Shown in pieces: positions 25,900 through 38,228 of a stretch of DNA of 64,000 nucleotides (its first letter is position 1; every line of letters begins with the position of its first letter). Both the position numbers and the translations under genes were made by a program. The notes beneath the pieces were generated by a model. The model did no database searches. It saw only the letters and a program-made list of their open reading frames with translations, and was not told the DNA's origin. Origin of the DNA: Pseudeuparius sepicola (taxonomy: Eukaryota; Arthropoda; Insecta; Coleoptera; Anthribidae); contig OY987298.1 in the NCBI GenBank assembly GCA_963920635.1, forward strand, positions 105,777,309 through 105,841,308, read 5' to 3'.

Positions 25900-26361
25900 T
25901 ATTATACTTCTTTGAAAACGGAAACTTAAAACATTTTATCGGCATATTATAATAAATTTAATTGACAAAAAATAAACAATGCAGACAATATAGTGTTTGG
26001 TATGTATGATGCGTTTCCATGGTTACTTTCAAAATATTTCAAAGGTGCTTTGATGTAAATTAGTTATTGTCAGATGAGGTGAATAAAACGTCAAAAATAT
26101 CACAGAAATGTATCTAAATATTGAAACACTTACGAATTAAAATACAAAAAAGGTATATGTTAAATATCAGAGAGCATATAGAGTTTCTTAAATTTAGTTT
26201 ACTTTGCTGTATATTTCTATTTTAAAGCCATATATTCGGTATTTTTATTCAGCGCACGGAAAGTTTTTCCATGCGCTGTTTCCGTGCGCTAGCCCGAAAA
26301 ACCCCATCTTTCATTATTGCTAAAACAGATGAAAATAAGGTGTTTTCAAAGAAGTATAATA
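25900..26361. mobile_element. 462-bp TIR element with 20-bp perfect ends
   Basis: TATTATACTTCTTTGAAAAC and its exact reverse complement lie at the two edges. Internal and adjacent hairpins occur at 25,840-25,890 (GATTTTTCCGGAAAAATC core) and at 26,253-26,290 (CGCACGGAAA / TTTCCGTGCG). Confidence 0.7.
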
Positions 26362-26399
26362 AAAAAAGCGTTTTGCCACTTCTGACTAAAAAAAATCAT

Positions 26400-28075
26400 T
26401 TCTACTGTTTCTGTTAGGAAATCACAAGAAAAATAAATAGCGGTTCCTATTGTCCTCGACCGCGGGGTGAATAGGAACACATATTATGTTTTTTAAATGC
26501 TATTTTGGATTTTTGAAAAAAAAAAAACTATTTTGTGTACCTAATCTAAAAAACATGCCAAGATCAGATATTGTACGATATCAGAATTGCGAAAATTAAT
26601 CCACCTTTTTGAAATTGCTTAAAATTGGTATAGAAGTGTTCCTATTCAACCATTTTACGGTTGTTTACTATGACGTCTCCACCACTGGTCGAAACCCGAG
26701 GCACGGTGCGGCGACAAAAATTGAATTGTGCTGGTTGTGTGCTATAATTTAAATCCCAACAGAAAATAATATTCCGATGCTGAAAATTGCACGGCAATGG
26801 CCGGGGGAGCTGTCAAAATGTGGTCCCGATTATTTTCGACCCGGGCACCCGGGCCTAGGCCGATTTCACTGGGGATTCGGTGGAAGGGGAGCGGGCTTGA
26901 TGTCGCCATGCAGATCGGTTCATTAGGTAAATTTGGTAAGGGCCGATGTGGGATGTGACTGATGTATTATTACAGAGGGGTTTACAATATAGCTGTCGAA
27001 GTAGATTGTTTGATGTTTGCATGATTGCCGGGGCTTTGTTCCGGTAAAGAGTTGGGACCATTGGGCGTCGAAATTCTATGTACTTTATTGAATTGGCCAT
27101 TTAGCAGACAGTTTGTCATTTATCATTTATTATTGAATTGTTTATAACTCGGGTCGAGTAGGCGGCGGAGTTTTGGTTTCCTTATTTTAGCTTCTAAGGG
27201 ATTATTGTACCGTTATAAGGTATATCAAGCTTTGTGTACAAATATCAGGCGATTTTCGTTACAAACAATATAATAAACTTCAGTTACCACTATAACAATT
27301 AGGTATACCACTATTGAATCACCCTTCCATTTGTTATTTTCGAGGTAGTGACAGGAGTTGCATAAGGAATTTAAGTAAGCAATAATAAGAATACAATTTT
27401 AGTTACTATTTGGTCTACTTCGCCTTCATAAGGAAATATGTTGGTTCAGAGACTCCCAAGAATATACCTACCTTTTTGTCTCGAATTATAGTTAGGTACT
27501 TTAATAATTTCTAGTCCCAAAGGTGAAGAAGCAAAGCAATGGATAAAAAGTTTACGGATTTATGTAATGTGTGAAAATAGATATTTTTATTTATACAGTG
27601 ACAGGCAGAAAGTTGGACACAAAAATTTAATATTTTTAAACTTTGATTTCGATTAATTTAAATTTCTAGCTGCTAATCGAACAAAATTAAAGTTTAGTAG
27701 CAAATTCATGCGTTATCCGCAAGTTGCGCTTGCGGTATTTTGTTTTTTTTTTTTCGAAAAAAAATACAAAAAAAGTTGAATTTCTTTTTTTTTACTAGGT
27801 GGCTGTGACTTTAAATCTGACATCCACCTTTGATTCCAAACAACTTTTGTAAGTAACTTTTTACGTGTTTTAAAAAATAAGGGAACTTTACTCTTGAGTT
27901 ATTTTGACATTTTTGAAGCTATCTCGTATCCAAAAAGAGATATTTAAATTATGATATGTGCGTTTTGAATTTGAAATGATGCACCAACTTTTATCAAGAA
28001 TAAAATTTTCCGAGAAATTAATAATAGTTATAGTAATAGTTTTCCATTTGTGCCAAACTTTCTGCCGGTCACTGT
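26400..28075. other. non-coding stretch
   Basis: No gene is supported. The short frames lack domains and overlap on opposite strands. Confidence 0.4.
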
Positions 28076-28812
28076 TACAGGGTGATTCACGTAAGTGGTT
28101 CATTAGAAGTTTATGGGGAAGGAGTGCGAATTTTAATTTGAAATTTTGGTCACTTATATAACAGGTTGTAAACTTTCTTTCTAAAATATTTTCAACTTCC
28201 GATCGCTTCCGGTTATACCGGAAGTCGATAGGAACTTTGTTATTTCCAATAGAACACCGTATATATATTATTACACCATTTGGTTCCCTATTAAATTCCA
28301 AATCTTTTTTCTGAATATAATGTGTACCATATTCCTAACCCTTTTCGAGATATTCTCAAATTTTTGATTTTTTTGAGTGTTGCAGCCATCGACCATAGTG
28401 ATCATAACTTTGAAATTTACGAATCTCGAAAACTGAAGTTTTGGACTGTCGTAGGCGAAAGTCAACTTTATTAAATGGTCTGTTTGCCATTTCAAAATAT
28501 TGTACAGGGTGTTCACGAAAAAATTCCCAATATCAACATCGAGAAATTGAAAAATCTCATTTTTTTCAAATGGAACCCATATTTTTTTATTGCACCATTG
28601 AAATGCTTGTGAAAAGACAGTTCAAAAAGATAAAACGCACTATATGTCTAATTTAATAGGGAACTTCCGGTATAACCGGAAGTGATCGGAAGTTGAAAAT
28701 ATTTTAGAAAGACAGTTTACAACCTTTTATATAAGTGACCAAAATTTCAAATTAAAATTCGCACTCCTTCCCCATAAACTTCTAATGAACCACTTACGTG
28801 AATCACCCTGTA
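28076..28812. mobile_element. 737-bp foldback MITE with about 150-bp TIRs
   Basis: The left arm starts TACAGGGTGATTCACGTAAG and the right arm ends with its reverse complement. The arms remain complementary through CTTCCGGTTATACCGGAAGT, itself a palindrome. No coding capacity; frames inside are repeat shadows. Confidence 0.85.
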
Positions 28813-29890
28813 TACTGTAATAATATATTTATGAGAGGAAAAGGCGGTCACTTGTTTTGAGTGACTGTCCGTTATCTTACTTTTACCCTCGTTAATTTTA
28901 CATCCTTTTTATAATGTACAACTAACGAATTGTCAATTGGATAGACCTAATGGTTCATTTAGATGAGTGTTGCATAAGCCAAAAAAATAAGAAAATAATT
29001 ATTGAAAATTTTCTACAATAATTTTGGCATCTGTCCTGGTTTCACGGTTTTAAGTTTTACATACGTTGTAGTAAAAAAGCTATATTTGTTCAAAGAAATC
29101 AAAAGTAGCGTGGTCGTGGTATCCGATGTAGAGGGCGCAACATAACGACCCTGACGCTGACAAATGTAATATGTGGAATTATAAAATTTCCATTGTGTCC
29201 ATGTTGTGTCATTCTCCGCGTATTCTTGCGAAATTTAATAAGGCGTGGATAGGATTCAACGAACCCGGGACTTATTAGGTATCTACCACCTTGCCTCAAT
29301 ATTTTTTTCTGTTTTGTACTATTTTTCTATTTTTCTCCATTCTGTCGGAGTTCTATAGAACTTGTTCGATAAAAAAAAACAGTTAAGAAACTCTCTAATC
29401 TGACAGATCTAACGACATTTTACAGCTTTTTGGTCAACGGATGAGTAAGTATCATTAACTTTTATGTGTACGTAACTATGTAAACACATCTAGCAAATCG
29501 ATTTTCACCATTGAAATGACAAGTAGATGGAAGGAGTGTAGAGAGAGAAACTGACAGCCAAACTTGAGTAAGTGAAATAGAAAATAAATCAGCTGATTCC
29601 GGCAAAAACCACATAACACAAAAGAGGTGTTTGTCCTAACTTTCCATTTTTGTGTCATTTTAATTTTCCTTCTGTCCCAAGTCCCAATACGAATAGGAGT
29701 AATTATTGTATTATTTATATTTGATTTGAGTTCGTGTCGTGGTGGCAGTTTCGTATAAAACTGCGTTGAGTTTTCTTAGTTGGTATTTGGTTTAATACTA
29801 TATTTTTAGATCGGAGAGAAAATTTAATTTAGCTATGCGGCTATATTCTTTCTGTTTAAGTTGTAAATTACAAAAAAGAGGGTCAACTCC
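28813..29890. other. non-coding stretch
   Basis: Nothing recognised. A TATAAAAC sequence at about 29,754 lies upstream of the THAP remnant and could be its old promoter. Confidence 0.3.
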
Positions 29891-30180
29891 TGTTGTGTAT
29901 TTGGATGTACCAAACGGGGCGGAAAGATTAAGAATAGTGGGGTTTCTTTCATTCGTAAGTATTAAAAATCTTTGCTAATAACTTTGCAGTTTTCCAAGAG
30001 ATAAGGTGATATTAGAGACAAATGGATTGCAGCAATAAAAAGGAAAAATTTTGTACTGTCTACAAGTATTTACTTGCATTTGTAGTCAACAATTTTTTGA
30101 GAGCAATTTCATAGAGAATTTTGGGCAGCGCAAACTTAAAAAGTATGTAATTACTACAGTTTTTTATTTTCCAAGTCATG
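29890..30180 (+). pseudogene. THAP zinc-finger domain remnant with a possible intron
   Basis: The plus strand reads NSCCVFGCTKRGG and GVSFI, followed by a consensus donor GTAAGT at about 29,955. After a TTTGCAG acceptor (ending about 29,988) come FPRDK in one frame, then RDKWIAAIKRKNF in another. Then comes ICSQQFFESNFIENFGQRKL, followed by TTVFYFPSHD. This order (C-x-C, FP, W-I-x-A, C-x2-HF-like, FPSH) is the THAP C2CH DNA-binding domain. Frames change between blocks, and the H of the CSxHF motif is Q, so it is broken. THAP domains occur in P-element-like transposases and in host proteins; I cannot tell which. Confidence 0.7.
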
Positions 30181-31083
30181 ATAGAAACTATCAAGGGAAA
30201 AACTGGCAAAATATTGTGCTTATGAACCTAGCTCTTCGTAGTCAAAGATGGAATTATTCTTGAGGTTCTGGTCCCTTTAATAAGGTAATTATTTGTAATT
30301 CTTTTTGTTAGATGCCTAAACAATATAAAATATATATAAAAATATGTAAAAGCTACCTGTCTTACATGCTTTTCCTATTAAATTGAATTTAAAAATTAAT
30401 AAATCAAATATTATAAGTAATTAAAGTTGAAAATGTATACCTTATCCTAGATATTTTGTCGTTTTGTTATTTTAAAATAAACTTTTATTTTTTGATTTGT
30501 ATTTTATTTGTCTCAATTTACTTCCAGGTACATAAAATTGCCATGTAGGTAATTTTTTTAATCAATTCACTACTTTTTTCTGTGCAATATTTACATAATT
30601 GTGGTTATATAGAAAAATTCTCATTCCTACAAACAAGCCCCGAATTTCGGAGTACAGATCATACAATAAAGAGAATTACGGAACATGCCCATTAAATTCG
30701 CCCATTAATATGCAACATCCCTATATACCTCCTTTGCCTGAATCAGCTGACACGTTCATTAGGCGTCCTTGTCTTACTTATTGCCATTTGAAACCTATTT
30801 CTCTCTAGAGTTGGCTGCCCCAAACAACAATGAAAGTGGTACCTGTGCGACTTCCATTGTACTTATCAATTCGATGATTGTCACCTACTTCTAATTATTG
30901 TCGTATTATTCTTAAATTTTACAAACTTATTCAATTGCGATGACAACAGGTACCTACATTATTATGACTATTGTAAGTCCAGAACCTATAAGCACCTGCA
31001 ATAACTAGAGTAGGAAGGTATAATCGGGGAATATGGAATACCGAATACCATTTATATTTTAGAAAAGTTAATTATACGGGGCG
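30181..31083. other. AT-rich non-coding stretch
   Basis: Nothing supported. Confidence 0.4.
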
Positions 31084-31872
31084 GTCCAACTTTTATGGAA
31101 CTTCAAGAGTCTATAGATAGAAAACGTGAAATAAGTGGATTTTTTCATATAAAGGGCGTCAAATTTCATTTCTTTTTCAAAATTTCTTTAATTTCTCCTA
31201 ACGAAAGTCAATTGAGGAAAACATATTTGATACAGTTTAGACACATTAAATACTATAAATTAAACATAATTCGGCCTATTTATTACTTCCACCAGTGCCG
31301 GACAGGACAAAATGATACGCCACTGGAAAAGTAATCTTTTTTATACCTTCACTAAATTTCAATTCTAAGAAAAAACAACTATTCCCGATTGTTTTTGTAA
31401 AATGTATCTACCGTTGTTAGCTGAAGAAAAGCAGGTATAGGCTTTTAAAATCTTGCACACCTCTCAGTTTTAATTCTGAACAACTTAAAACGGTACATTT
31501 TGAAAAAAGTAAAGAATAGGTTTTTTTAGATTTAATTGAGAAATTTGTTGGCAAAAAAGATTACTTTTCTAGTAGCGTATCATTTTTTTCATTAGAAAAT
31601 ATGATGGTTGACCCCCTCTCCAGCACTGATGGAAGTAGACTGGCTAAACTATTTTTAGTTTATACCACTTAATGTGTGTCTAAACTGTACTAAATATGTT
31701 TGCATTAACTACCTTCCTTTAGGAGACATTAAAGAACACTTGAAAAAAAAAGAACTTGTACGCTCTCTGTACAACGAAAACCGTTAGGATGTCCATATAC
31801 GTTTATATGAAGAAATTCACGTATTTTGAAGTTTTCTATAGATTCTTAAAATTCTATCCATAAAAGTTGGAC
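31084..31872. mobile_element. 789-bp element with short TIRs
   Basis: GTCCAACTTTTATGGA at the left is matched by TCCATAAAAGTTGGAC at the right. Internal partly inverted blocks (GGACAAAATGATACGC on the left, AGCGTATCATTTTTTT on the right) extend the symmetry. The long frame within has no domain. Confidence 0.6.
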
Positions 31873-33162
31873 GACATTGTATATTTAAGGAAATTATTAT
31901 ATTCATATGAGTGTATATTATTAATTTTGATCAGTGATGTCGTAAAAGAAAATGATACATTTTTGGAGTGAATCAATCAAAAGCTTGAAATAGGGAATGG
32001 TACCTAGTGTCAGTATCTAAAAAAGTGATAAATATTTCTAAAACTACTGCACGCTTATTTTGAATTGGACCAGATTGAAAAGAGAGAGTTTAAAATTAAA
32101 ATAATATTATTTTTTAGTAACTTTAAAAAGTGGAATATATTTAGGCTTGACGGTATTCTATGTTAACCTTCAATGTAGCTTAGGGAAAATCAATTCTGCT
32201 GTTTTAACAATAGTTACATACACTCATGCCACTTGCTGCTTACCTCGTTGTTCAAAGTTATTGTTGTGAGCAAAATACGGGTGTTTCACGTTCAGATTTG
32301 ACACTGAGCAAAAACTTTCATAATCTCAAAAATCAAAAGACCGATACTATGCACTGTACAGAAGCGCGTCTTCGATATGAGTGGAACAACAGTGTACTAA
32401 GAAATGTAAATTTTTAGGCCATTTCTTAGATGACGTTATTCAAAAATATGGGTGTATTAGTGTATTCCATATTTCCCAACTATTCCATATTCTCCGATTT
32501 TAATCTAATAATACAGGTAATTCAAAACTCCGTGCACAAATTTTATTATCGTATTTTTGAGACCAAAATAAACCTTTTTTCCTATAAAAATGTGTCCTAT
32601 ATAATATATAGCTCTCCAAAGTTTCACGGAAAAAAAAAACGATTATTTTTAACTATGGCTACAGTTGTGCATCGCATTTCTGGAAAATTAGCATGCAGCT
32701 GTTTTTTGGTGCGTTTTATTAATTTTTTATGTCAGAAATGACATAAACTGAATTTTTGGGGAAATTATGGGGTTTTCAATTTTTTTAGGTCGGAGGGATG
32801 CATTTTAGGACACATGTTTATAGGAAAAAAGTCTTAATTTGTGGTGGCATTCAATTCCTTGGAAAAAATGCACAGGCGTGATGTCTCGCAACCATAAATT
32901 TTATCTTAAACATCGCAGAGAAATAGCTCCTAACATTTCACCTGGAACAAAAAACGTCACTTCCCGCTAAACCGGATGTGATATTCAAGTGTGCGGTGCA
33001 CTGTTTTTTATCCGCTTTAACAGTCTAATGAAAAAATGTAACAAAATGGTGATTGTTTCTGTCTGGCGGCATTCAATTCCTTGGAAAAACGACATTAGGT
33101 TAGTTTTTAAACCACCATCTTAAAAATTATCGAGATAATCGCTTGTAACATCTTAATTGAGA
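31873..33162. other. non-coding stretch
   Basis: The repeated phrase GGCATTCAATTCCTTGGAAAAA occurs at about 32,846 and 33,067. It belongs to an unidentified repeat. No gene. Confidence 0.4.
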
Positions 33163-33515
33163 CACCCTTTACATCCATTAAATTTGAATTGGGTTTTTCG
33201 CCACCAACTTTAAAAAAAGTTAAAAGACAACTTTATGAAGTTGCCTGAAAAATTAATAAATTCAATCTGTCATTTCACTTTGACGTGCCATGAACTTTGA
33301 GACAGGAGGAAGATTTAGTCTCCGAAAGCCAAATTTGTTGAAGATATTTTTTGAGTTACAAGTTCAAAGTTTAGTTCATTTACTGTTAAGAATTTATTAA
33401 GTTTTCAGGCAACTTGAAAAAGTTGTCTTTTAACCAGTTTGGTGGCAAAAAATCCAATTAAAATTCAATGGATCGGTTTACGCCACAAATACATTTTAGA
33501 AAATACCCTGTACAT
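33163..33515. mobile_element. foldback MITE, copy 2
   Basis: It is homologous to 6158-6556: same GGGTTTTTCGCCACCAA left block, TTTCACTTTGACGTG loop region and CCAATTAAAATTCAATGGAT right block. The left arm carries a deletion relative to copy 1. Confidence 0.8.
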
Positions 33516-34856
33516 TATAAAATACCTAAATTAGAAGTCAAATTAAAAGTGTTGCAATTTGTAAACAAGGCATAGTTTTAATTTAGAAAATACGGAATCG
33601 ATTTGGTGTTGGCTCAAATATCCAGCATAATATCAATTTCAAGTTTCGAGTTATAAGTCATTTTAAAGTTTTAAGGTTTTTAATATTTCCAGCAAAAGTC
33701 GCAATTTTATAATTTCGTGATATAAGTCGAAATTTTAGGAGCGGATTTAAAAAAATATATATAAAAAAGGCGAGTATCCCTTCCAGGCCTTCCTAATAAC
33801 GTCTCCAACGCTTTTCCTACTGACTAACCATTAATACGTTACACATCATTACAGAACAGAACCCTGTATATTTGTGATACAAAAAATATACTTAATATAT
33901 TTGCTTTCTGGTGATTTTATAAGATTCGTATTTAGAACCTTGTGCGGAAATTTGGAACGAATTTATATATTATGTATACAATAAAATAATCAAGGTTTTA
34001 CTAAGGAAAAATGGATTTTTTAAAAGGATGGATTGATTACCTACCATTTATTTTAGTGCAAATGCATAGAGAATAGAAAGGCTCATTTTCTGAGGAACAA
34101 AGTGCCTGCCCATAGTCTTGTAGATAATGAAAGAAATATAATGTTTCCTGCTTTCATAAGAATGCATAAATTATGACTTTTAATTTTAGTAACTGCGGCA
34201 TGCAACTGCAATTTGTTATCTTTCAATAGTTAGGTGCATGAGTCAATTCAAGTGTAGCATTTCTAAGAAAAGAATAGCTTATATGAAAAATAAATCATTG
34301 TTTTGCTTTTGAGTCTTTTAGTTTTGTCGATATATTAAGTGACAAGCGGTACTGCTTATTCTTTATTTTTGAAGATGCAAATTAGGATATCTTTTATACG
34401 GAACTGTAATTTACATTTAAAATTTAAAATTTAAACAACCGTTTCCATTTGAGTGAAATTGTATTTGACCACCGTTGTTTCTCTTCATAGAGAAACATCT
34501 TTTACTCAACAAAATTTAACATTGTCGAATAATTATAACCAAATCGCCAAACGTAGCTAACCTGGCTGATTTTCTTCAATACATCACTTAGTTGTCAGGC
34601 TTATGTCATACTTTAGAGTATTGTGTCGCATCGTTGAAAATTCTGATCGATAACTAATTCAACTTCAATTTAGTTGTACCGTTGAAGGAGTCGATTGAGA
34701 TAGTAAGAAAACTGGTGGTGGCTGCAAATCTTTTTCCTCATTATAATTTCTTTTGGGTGTAATCAAAGTTATTGTGTTTTGGATATCAGCTAGACCAACA
34801 CAGTTCATGTTAGATATTGTTATGTTCTGATGAATATCATATTTTGCATCTTGTAG
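33516..34856. other. AT-rich sequence upstream of the first visible exon of the exonuclease gene
   Basis: No coding exon is recognised. If the Egalitarian-like gene has 5' exons they may lie here or further left, but none could be identified. Confidence 0.35.
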
Positions 34857-35173
34857 AGAGTAGAGCAATGCCAGAAGACATCTTGAATAGGATCACTATG
34901 GTTACAAGTACTGAATCATGCAAGAGAGTTATCGATGTTCTAATGAAAGGAATTCCTCATCGTCACAGCTTAATTACGAATTTATTGCCTTTTGCAAACG
35001 CGAAATTGGTACTGGCCTTGGACTGTGAAGGAGTTCATTCAGGGAATGGAAAGATTTCCCTCGTTCAAATTGCAACCGAGAAAGGCTATGTCTACATTTT
35101 TGATCTCCTCTCCTGCCCGGGTCTTGTCGATTCTGGGCTTAAGAAACTACTGGAGGCACCAGATGCTATAAAG
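34857..35173 (+). CDS. Egalitarian/EXD-type 3'-5' exonuclease-domain protein, upstream visible exon
   Basis: The exon is bounded by a CATCTTGTAG acceptor (34,851-34,856) and an AAG|GTCAGT donor (35,174). It encodes residues through PHRHSLITNLLPFANAKLV to LALDCEGVHSGNGKISLVQI, with motif I of DEDDy exonucleases (D-x-E in LDCEG). An ATG at 34,868 could start the protein, but the frame is open across the acceptor, so upstream exons are possible. The exon ends on a codon boundary and joins, in frame, the exon at 56,354. By similarity the domain is closest to Egalitarian (an RNA-binding oocyte RNA-transport adaptor) and EXD1 (a piRNA cofactor). Fly Egalitarian is much longer, so this may be a partial or different paralogue. 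Confidence 0.8.
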
Positions 35174-35235
35174 GTCAGTGTTCTTTAAAGTCAGTGAAAC
35201 CCGGAGATATTTTTTTACACTTTACAAAAATGTAA

Positions 35236-36720
35236 TATGTAATATCACAAGTGCCGGAAATTTTATCGATAATTTTTTCGAAAGCGCTATTTTGCCTAGA
35301 AAGTATAAATTGGTCTTTTATTTTATCTCTGAAAATAAAAGCCCAATTTGTACGAGTGATTTTGCTAATGGGCAAAATAGGGCTTGAGAATAAAGTTATC
35401 TAGAAAAATTTCCGGCACGAGTGGTATTTGTCGAAATTATTTCTCGAATCCGATTTAATAATTTCTGTATTAATTTTTTCTATGTTTACATTTCCAAAAC
35501 GATTCATTTTGAACGAGTTTATTGACAGCTTCGACTGTAGCGTTCGAGTAAACAAACATGACGCTTGGATATCCAAGGCAAATGCGATTATACCTACACC
35601 CTGTCAGCGTTGGTTTATTTTCTGAATGTGTCATAAATTTAAACGGAGACGGAGGTCCAATAACCAAAATTTAGCAATGTAAAAGTTATATAAATTCATT
35701 GATACAATGCTTAATAGTACCGCAACATAATTTATAAGCTGCATAATTTAGAACAGTGTGAAACACACAAACTTTGAGAAGTAGGTAGATACTTGTTTGT
35801 ATCCAACAGATTCGCGGTTGCTAAGCAACGAAGTGATAATTTGTACAAGGGCCATTACCGCGATTATTTCCCTCATACTGCTTGCATCCAATAAGGTAGC
35901 TCCTTCCATAAAAATCCAACCAATGATATGCCTCTGCTAGCGATAATTTGCACTAGTGCAATTACCGGTAATTGCACTTGTGCAAATTATCACTTCGTTG
36001 CTTAGCAACCGCGAATATGTTGGATACAAACACGTATCTACTTCTTAAAGTTTGTGTGTTTCACACTGTTCTAAATTATGCAGCTTATAAATTATGTTGC
36101 GGTATTATTAAGCATTATATCAATGAATTTATATATAACTTTTACATTGCTAAATTCTTGTTATTTAGACCTCCGCCTCCGTTTAAATTTATGACACATT
36201 CAGAAAATAAACCAACGCCGACAGGGTGTAGGTATAATCGCATTTGCCTTGCATACCCAAGCGCAATTGTTTGTTTACTCGAACGCTGCAGTCGAAGCTG
36301 TCAATAAACTCGTTCAAAATGAGTCGTTTTGGAAATGTAAACATAGAAAAAATTAATACAGAAATTATTAAATCGTATTCGTGAAATAATCTCGACAAAT
36401 ACCACTCGTGCCGGAAATTTTTCTAGATAATTTTATTTTCAAGCCCTATTTTGCCCATTAGCAAAACCACTCGTACAAATTGGGCTTTTATCTTCAGAGA
36501 GAAAAGCCCAATTTATACTCGTGATCTTTCTAGGCAAAATATTGCTTTCGAAAAAATTATCGATAAAATTTACGGCACTAGTGATATTACATACGATAAT
36601 TTACGCAAGTGCAATTATCGCTAGCAGAGGCACATGATTGGTTGGATTTTTATGGAAGGAGCTACCTTATTTGATGCAAGCAGTATGAGTGAAATAATCG
36701 CTGAAATCATCACCTGATTG
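35236..36720. repeat. large inverted repeat with about 600-bp arms and a perfect central palindrome
   Basis: About 35,236-35,846 and 35,979-36,590 are reverse complements at high identity (for example GTGCCGGAAATTTTATCGAT against its inverted copy near 36,560). The centre at 35,942-35,991 is a palindrome around ACCGGT with 25-base arms. The spacer block with CTAGCGATAATT and CTCCTTCCATAAAAATCCAA (35,850-35,950) is itself repeated inverted beyond the right arm, at 36,600-36,720. The order is therefore A-B-A'-B', as in a tandem foldback array. Confidence 0.8.
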
Positions 36721-36777
36721 GTTAATATTTCATAAATCATATCATTTCATTGGTTCATATTGGCAAGCGTTGAATTT

Positions 36778-37387
36778 CACAATAATAAAGTATGAATCAG
36801 AGAGTCGTCCTGGGTTCTTCGCATGGAAAACTGAGTTTTCATTTATTCGAAAAATATGCGTTTTGATATGATTTTAATCAGGCTGCCATGTGTTTTATAA
36901 TGGAGTTCAAAATAGAAAATTGCTCGGAAAACCATAGGCACAACGTTAGCGTGGGCCCAAAGGGCTATTATTGCCACGTGAACTAACTTGTTTATCGTGC
37001 ACCTTCTACTTCGGAAATAACGCAATAAATCGAATAAATAGTTTAAATGATTAAATAACATTCGATTTAAACTGTACTTGGACATACGCAAACGGTATGC
37101 CATCCTTTTTATCAGCAGTTTCATAACTAGAACTTGCGCATACTTCTCATTGGCAGCCAGACACGTTTAAAATTAATTATTAAAATAAATTAAATTTCAC
37201 GTGGCAATAATAGCCCTTTGGGTCCACGCTAATGGTATGCCTATGGTTTTCCGAGGAATTTTCTATTTTGAACTTCATTATAAAACACATGGCAGCCTGA
37301 CTAAAATCATACCAAAACGCATATTTTTCGAATACAGAAAACTCAGTACCCAGAATGACTCTCTGATTCATACCTTATTATTGTGAG
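36778..37387. mobile_element. 610-bp foldback element
   Basis: Arms at about 36,778-36,985 and 37,193-37,387 are inverted copies, beginning CAATAATAAAGTATGAATCA and ending in the near-complement TGATTCATACCTTATTATTG. The loop is about 200 bases. Frames seen inside are repeat shadows. Confidence 0.8.
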
Positions 37388-37848
37388 AAAATACCAACAT
37401 GATGCCCTCTGAAATCTAAAATGCATACTGAGTAAAATCACTAAACGTTAAAAACGTTATATATGAACGTAAAAAAACATGAATTTGGAACAATTAGTTG
37501 ATATTTACAATCTACATATAGTAAAAATTTTGACAGTTATCATTTAACAATAAATTTTACTGATTGCGTGAATTTACTGATCCTATATTATACTTGGTCT
37601 ATAAATAATATCCTTAAAAAATTGCTTATTCTGGCTAACGTGGCAACGTTGCACGAGCTCTTTGTGATTGATGGGCATTTGCTTTATTATGCCCCAACAG
37701 CTGAAATATATCATTATATGCGACACGGATGACGTCAAATGACGCATTTATGTTTCAAAATTTGCGCATTACAAAATTAAGGTTGACTTATCCAAGCGAT
37801 TTTTCCCTTGCCCGCATAGGGATTTTATTGAATTTGTTCCAACCTTCG
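37388..37848. other. intron sequence left of the Polinton
   Basis: No gene or repeat boundary recognised. It ends in the 6-bp target CGTGCT. Confidence 0.5.
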
Positions 37849-37854
37849 CGTGCT
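37849..37854 (+). repeat. target-site duplication, left copy
   Basis: CGTGCT immediately precedes the left terminus AGTAGAGATACTAAG. The identical hexamer follows the right terminus at 55,258-55,263. A 6-bp duplication is the known size for Polinton/Maverick integration. Confidence 0.95.
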
Positions 37855-37965
37855 AGTAGAGATACTAAGAGAGCACCAGACCAGACTTGTCGAAACCTGT
37901 CTGGTCTGGTACTCTCCTAGGTTTTGCCCGTCTCCCCACTCTCTCCCCACTCCTATTGAAACAGC

Positions 37966-37971
37966 TATATA
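37966..37971 (+). promoter_or_regulatory. TATA box of the left TIR ORF
   Basis: TATATA within AGCTATATAGGAG, 48 bases before the ATG at 38,019. The same box is present in the right TIR at 55,141-55,146. Confidence 0.6.
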
Positions 37972-38018
37972 GGAGAGGTTCAACTAAGATCTCATCAGAC
38001 ACGCAGATCATTTACAAC

Positions 38019-38228
38019 ATGTCCTTCTTAAATAGTTTAAACAATTTGCTGGTGAAAAATCTGGTGAATGTTCGAGATTTGGAAGTAAATAAAAAATTTG
38101 AGATCCAGTGTTTTAAGAGAATAAATACCAAGTTTGGGGAAAAGGTAGTGGTGGAATTTGCCGACTTCAAGACCATCCTGCCTCAGCGTTTTACGGAGCA
38201 ATTAACTCAAGAGCGAATTGAATGGTGA
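38019..38228 (+). pseudogene. TIR-encoded small protein, frameshifted left copy
   Basis: It is identical to the right-TIR gene (54,806-55,093) for about 65 codons. It then loses 8 bases inside a GAATTG-flanked repeat, shifts frame and stops at 38,226-38,228, so the final third of the protein is missing. The reading frame beyond would otherwise continue to the equivalent of the normal stop near 38,297. Microhomology at the deletion points to replication slippage. Confidence 0.85.

Noticed and set aside
35428..36398. Several 65-110-codon frames in the host intron
   Set aside because: They come in mirror pairs because the region is a large inverted repeat; no domain is present.
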